A program made the translations under genes and the position numbers. DNA of 64,000 nucleotides. It comes from Streptomyces justiciae (lineage in GTDB: Bacteria; Actinomycetota; Actinomycetes; Streptomycetales; Streptomycetaceae). The stretch spans positions 38,272-102,271 of the forward strand of contig NZ_JADDXU010000029.1 in assembly GCF_015163075.1 (NCBI RefSeq), in the 5' to 3' direction. Shown here one piece after another: positions 60,363-64,000 of the stretch (within the stretch, counting starts at the first letter, position 1; each line of letters starts with the position of its first letter). The notes below the pieces were generated by a model. It was not told the DNA's origin. It saw only the letters and a program-made list of their open reading frames with translations, and did no database searches.

Positions 60363-62003
60363 ATGTACGCAGATCTGCTCTTCACCGGCGGCCCCGTCCT
60401 CACCCCCGAGGGCCGCACCGCGACCGCGGTGGCCGTCACCGGCGACCGCGTCACCGCCGTAGGACGGGACGAGGTCCTGGACCTGCGCGGGCCGCGGACC
60501 GAAGTGGTCGACCTCGCCGGGCGGTTGCTGCTGCCGGGCTTCCAGGACGCGCATGTGCACCCGGTGCCGGCCGGCCTCGAACTGACGCAGTGCGACCTCA
60601 CCGGCACGAAGACCGCCGCGGAGACCGTCGCCGCCGTACGCGCCTACGCCGACGCGCATCCCGAGCGGGTGTGGATCACCGGCGGCGGCTGGTCCATGGA
60701 GGCCTTCGAGGGCGGCACGCCGACGAAGGAGCTACTCGACGCGGTCGTCCCCGACCGGCCCGTGTACCTGCCCAACCGCGACCATCACGGCGCCTGGGTC
60801 AACAGCCGCGCCCTCGAACTGGCCGGCATCACGCGCGACACGCCCGACCCTGCCGACGGACGGATCGAGCGGGACGCGTCAGGCTCGGGCGAGCCGAGCG
60901 GCACCCTTCAGGAAGGGGCGATGCAGCTCGTCGGACGCCTCGCGCCCGCGGCCACCCCGGCCGACCGGCTGGCCGCCCTCCTGCACGCCCAGCGCCATCT
61001 GCACGCGCTCGGCATCACGGCCTGGCAGGACGCGCTCATCGGGGACTTCCTCGGCATGGATGACCCGGCGGAGGCGTATCTGACGGCGGCCCGGGACGGT
61101 TCGCTCACCGCGCGTGTCGTCGGCGCCCTGTGGTGGGACCGGGAGCGAGGGGCCGAGCAGATCCCCGAACTCGCCGCGAGGCGGGCCGCGTTGAGCCACG
61201 GCCGGTTCCGGGCGGGCACGGTCAAGATGATGCTGGACGGGGTCGCCGAGACCGGGACGGCGGCGCTGCTCGACCCATACCTGGACCGGTGCGGCTGCGC
61301 CACCGCCAACCGCGGCACCAGCTTCATCGATCCCGGTCAACTGCCCAAGTACGTCACCGAGTTGGACGCGCTCGGTTTCCAGTGCCACTTCCACGCCCTG
61401 GGCGACCGTGCCGTACGCGACGCGCTGGACGCGATCGAGGCCGCGCGCACCGCGAACGGACGGAGCGACACGCGGCCCCACCTGGCGCATCTTCAGGTCG
61501 TCCACCCCGACGACGTACCGCGGTTCGCCCGACTCGGCGCCACCGCCAACATCCAGCCGCTGTGGGCGGCGCACGAGCCGCAGATGGACGAGCTGACCAT
61601 CCCCTTCCTGGGGCCAGAACGGGCCGCGTGGCAGTACCCGTTCGGTGCGCTGCTGCGGTCCGGCGCCACGCTCGCGGCGGGCAGTGACTGGCCGGTGAGC
61701 AGCCCCGATCCGCTGGAAGGCATCCATGTCGCGGTCAACCGGCGCACGCCCGACGCGGACGGCGCGCCGGTGTTCCTGCCGGCCGAACGCATCGGTCTCG
61801 CCGAGGCGTTGACGGCGTACACGGCGGGTTCGGCGTATGTGAACCATCTCGACGACACCGGGCAGGTGCGCGCGGGGGCGCTGGCGGACCTGGTCGTGCT
61901 GGACCGCGACCCGTTCGACGTTCCGCCTGCGGAAATCGCGGCGACGCGCGTGGCGCTGACGTACGTCGGGGGCGCGCGAGTATACGCAGCTCAAGGGGCT
62001 TGA
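60363..62003 (+). CDS. YtcJ-like metal-dependent amidohydrolase
   Basis: A 546-residue amidohydrolase of the YtcJ/DUF3604-like branch. Metal ligands are seen in GFQDAHVHPVPAG (HxH), CHFHALGDRAV, HLQVVHPDDV and the Asp in AAGSDWPVSSPDP. The N- and C-terminal segments form the small beta domain (TGGPVLTPEGRT; LADLVVLDRDPF). It hydrolyses an amide or similar bond; the substrate is unknown. AGGAAA lies upstream of the ATG. Confidence 0.93.
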   Translation: MYADLLFTGGPVLTPEGRTATAVAVTGDRVTAVGRDEVLDLRGPRTEVVDLAGRLLLPGFQDAHVHPVPAGLELTQCDLTGTKTAAETVAAVRAYADAHPERVWITGGGWSMEAFEGGTPTKELLDAVVPDRPVYLPNRDHHGAWVNSRALELAGITRDTPDPADGRIERDASGSGEPSGTLQEGAMQLVGRLAPAATPADRLAALLHAQRHLHALGITAWQDALIGDFLGMDDPAEAYLTAARDGSLTARVVGALWWDRERGAEQIPELAARRAALSHGRFRAGTVKMMLDGVAETGTAALLDPYLDRCGCATANRGTSFIDPGQLPKYVTELDALGFQCHFHALGDRAVRDALDAIEAARTANGRSDTRPHLAHLQVVHPDDVPRFARLGATANIQPLWAAHEPQMDELTIPFLGPERAAWQYPFGALLRSGATLAAGSDWPVSSPDPLEGIHVAVNRRTPDADGAPVFLPAERIGLAEALTAYTAGSAYVNHLDDTGQVRAGALADLVVLDRDPFDVPPAEIAATRVALTYVGGARVYAAQGA

Positions 62004-62112
62004 GCAGTAACGGAGATCACGGTCGGGTCACGGTGTAGATCATTTACGCTCTGGGAAGTCTCGTTCCGCTTCTCGATTCAACTTTCGTACCACGAAGGCG
62101 AGTTCGAGTACA

Positions 62113-62136
62113 TGGGCGGTCTCCCCCTGGACCGCC
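62113..62136 (+). other. Inverted repeat upstream of the last gene
   Basis: GGGCGGTC-8-GACCGCCC forms an 8-bp stem 50 bases before the ATG of the last gene. It could be an operator or leader hairpin. Confidence 0.5.
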
Positions 62137-62185
62137 CACTCCCAGGGGTGGGGGGTTCTGCGCGCCGTCTCCCGAAAGGAACCAC

Positions 62186-63892
62186 ATGCCTCAGGCCGTC
62201 ACGTCCGACCTGCCCTCCGACGCCCCCACCGGCCACCACCAGTCCACGGAGGCGGGCGACGCCCTGATCCGCCTCCTGACGCAGCACACCAAGGGGATCA
62301 CCGCACGGCACCGCGATTCCCAACGCTCCGTCCAGCAACGGCTGGACGCGCTCCGCTCCCCCCACCCCGGGTCCGCGCTGCGGCTGGAGGGGGCCCTCCA
62401 CCTCGCGCGGCCCGCCTTCCTCCCTCCCGACGAGGCGGGCCTCGCCCGGCTGCGGCAGCTGGACGCCGGTCTGCGCGTGATAGAAGCGGCGTTCCCCCAG
62501 GTCGGCACCGACGCCGAGATCTGCCGGCTGACCTGCACGATGCTGGAAGGCGCCTGGCGCACCCGGGCCCTCACCCCACCGCGCGAGGCGGAGCAGGCGG
62601 ACGTCTGCGACTGCGCGCTGTGCGGTCGGCTGCCCACGCCCCCCGTCCGCACGCTGGACGACTACGACTGGCGGCAGAGCGCCGGCCGTCCGCTCGCCGT
62701 CAAGACCTGGCCGTACCGCCGGGAGCTCGACAGCGTCCTGACCGGTGGCTGGTCCTGGACCCGGCAGATGAACGACCTGGAGCACGACCTCGGCCACCGG
62801 CACCGCTACGAGGACGACATCCTCGTCTTCCACGAGTACAAACGCGTGATCGACACCATCGACACCACCCGCCTCACCCAACTCGTCGAGGACCGCCTCG
62901 CCGAGAACTTCAGCACCAACACGGCACGGGCCCTGGTCGCCGGACTCTTCGCGGCCCACAAGCGCGCCGTCGACGAGTACTGGCTCCAGCAGCACGGCAC
63001 GGGCGACGTCACGCTCCCCCAGTCCAACCCGCTGAGCCACAGCACCTATTCGGCCCTGCAGATGATGGACTGCCTGTTCTGGCACGTCGCACCGGACACC
63101 GAGCTCTGGCAGGACGGGAACCTCGCCTCGCTGCTGCTGTGCCGCGTCATCGACGACATGGCCGACGTCCGGGCCGACGCCCTCACCGGCGAGATCAGCA
63201 ACTTCTGGCTCGCAGACCTGCCCACCCACACCAAGGCCCTCTACGGCGCCAGCGCGATCGCCCTCGTCAAGTACGGCTGCACGCCCGAGGCGCACGACCC
63301 GATGTGGAACACCTGGCTGATGACCACGACCATCGTGTGGATGGGGCTCACCGGCCGCCACGCCCTGTGGTTCGACGGCATCACCCAGGGCCTCCCGCCG
63401 GCCGAGGCCTGCCCGCTGTGCGATCTGCAGCCCGACCCGTGCACCGGCATCCTCACCGACGGCACCACGCTCACCATGGCCCCGCGGGCGACGGTACCGG
63501 CGCTGAGTATCCGGGCCGCCGAGCTGTCCGCACGCTGCAAGACCCAACACCCGCGGGCCTGGGCCCTGTTCGACGCCGAGCTGCACGCATTCGAGGCCGT
63601 GCACGGCACCTGGTCCGGCGACGTCGACAACGCGTGGGAGATCCTGCGCCGCACCTACATAGCCGGTGTCGAGGCCTCGATGGCCGACCCGTCCCCGGAC
63701 CGCGCCCGTGCCGTCCAAGTGGACGCCGGAGTGGTCGGATCGGAGAGGTTCCACGCCCTGCACGACCCGCGGACCGGGCGCGAGGACATAGCGCTGCTCG
63801 CCTACATGTTCGCCTGCGCGCACCCGCACTTCCTGTGGAACGCCATGGGATACGTCCCCACGGGCGTGGCGGGCGACTGGCTCGACGGCTGA
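62186..63892 (+). CDS. Large uncharacterised protein with terpenoid-synthase-like acidic motif
   Basis: A 568-residue, mostly helical soluble protein that I do not recognise with certainty. The segment LLCRVIDDMADVRADALTGEISNFWL (Asp at 323, 324, 327, 331) resembles the DDxxD metal/diphosphate site of class I terpenoid and isoprenyl synthases, and RQMNDLEHDLGHRHRYEDD is a second acidic cluster. It also has two cysteine clusters (141/143/146 in CDCALC, and 409/412/419 in CPLC...C) that could bind zinc, which is unusual for that fold. A role in isoprenoid chemistry is only an inference. It follows a 182-bp leader with a small hairpin and is complete. Confidence 0.6.
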   Translation: MPQAVTSDLPSDAPTGHHQSTEAGDALIRLLTQHTKGITARHRDSQRSVQQRLDALRSPHPGSALRLEGALHLARPAFLPPDEAGLARLRQLDAGLRVIEAAFPQVGTDAEICRLTCTMLEGAWRTRALTPPREAEQADVCDCALCGRLPTPPVRTLDDYDWRQSAGRPLAVKTWPYRRELDSVLTGGWSWTRQMNDLEHDLGHRHRYEDDILVFHEYKRVIDTIDTTRLTQLVEDRLAENFSTNTARALVAGLFAAHKRAVDEYWLQQHGTGDVTLPQSNPLSHSTYSALQMMDCLFWHVAPDTELWQDGNLASLLLCRVIDDMADVRADALTGEISNFWLADLPTHTKALYGASAIALVKYGCTPEAHDPMWNTWLMTTTIVWMGLTGRHALWFDGITQGLPPAEACPLCDLQPDPCTGILTDGTTLTMAPRATVPALSIRAAELSARCKTQHPRAWALFDAELHAFEAVHGTWSGDVDNAWEILRRTYIAGVEASMADPSPDRARAVQVDAGVVGSERFHALHDPRTGREDIALLAYMFACAHPHFLWNAMGYVPTGVAGDWLDG

Positions 63893-63906
63893 CGCCGAGA
63901 ACGCCA

Positions 63907-64000
<94 letters not shown>

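Overview
The window is very GC-rich chromosomal DNA with strong G/C preference at third codon positions. It has dense, often overlapping genes and many GTG starts, plus several TTG starts and one possible CTG start. The gene set is typical of Streptomyces or a close relative: SSI-type protease inhibitor, streptogrisin-like protease, SpoIIE-type phosphatases, ECF41 sigma factor, F420-dependent (Ddn-type) protein, a CebR box in front of a GH9 cellulase, and many TetR/ArsR/AraC regulators. No rRNA, tRNA, insertion sequence or CRISPR array was seen.

Layout. 0-7 kb: the tail of an ABC exporter, a LuxR response regulator divergent from a GAF/PAS/SpoIIE phosphatase, a secreted serine protease with a repetitive acidic tail, and a hotdog thioesterase. 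7-13.2 kb: a compact peptide-export cassette, made of a 71-aa double-glycine leader peptide, a hairpin, an HlyD-like adaptor, a C39-peptidase ABC exporter and a second NHLM-type ABC protein. No modification enzyme is visible. 13.2-25 kb: ArsR/SRPBCC pair, RibD/DHFR-like reductase, an MFS pump behind a double operator, Ppx/GppA phosphatase, SSI-like inhibitor, and an NCS1 permease followed by two 2-hydroxyacid enzymes. 23.4-25 kb and 43.8-45.7 kb hold two paralogues that fuse a sigma-factor-like region, a zinc finger, one membrane helix and a ricin-type lectin.

25-31 kb: a 41-bp tandem array grown from the 3' end of a Doc-like toxin gene with its antitoxin, an alkylation-repair pair (Ogt plus a 2OG-Fe(II) oxygenase), hemerythrin, and an ECF41 sigma factor translationally coupled to a stand-alone cytochrome b. 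31-37 kb: secreted GH9 cellulase (CebR box) and a Tat-exported GH2 glycosidase. 37-46 kb: multi-domain SpoIIE phosphatase/kinase, ECF sigma factor divergent from a membrane Ser/Thr kinase, DUF4232 lipoprotein, ArsB/SLC13-like permease and the second sigma-lectin protein. 46-58.7 kb: small metabolic and regulatory genes (AraC/phytanoyl dioxygenase, aldo-keto reductase, flavoprotein, NTF2/TetR pair with twin operators, P450-ferredoxin pair, LysE, CDF transporter, Xi-class GST, VOC, PNPOx, TetR). 58.7-63.9 kb: APC permease, YtcJ-type amidohydrolase, and a large protein with an acidic motif reminiscent of class I terpenoid synthases. The last ~94 bases are a C/G homopolymer and look like an assembly artefact.

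The most unusual things seen are the export cassette for a cysteine-free peptide, the two transmembrane sigma-lectin fusions, and a recurring pattern at four loci between 25 and 57 kb in which the 3' end of a gene, including its stop codon, has been tandemly duplicated into the intergenic space.
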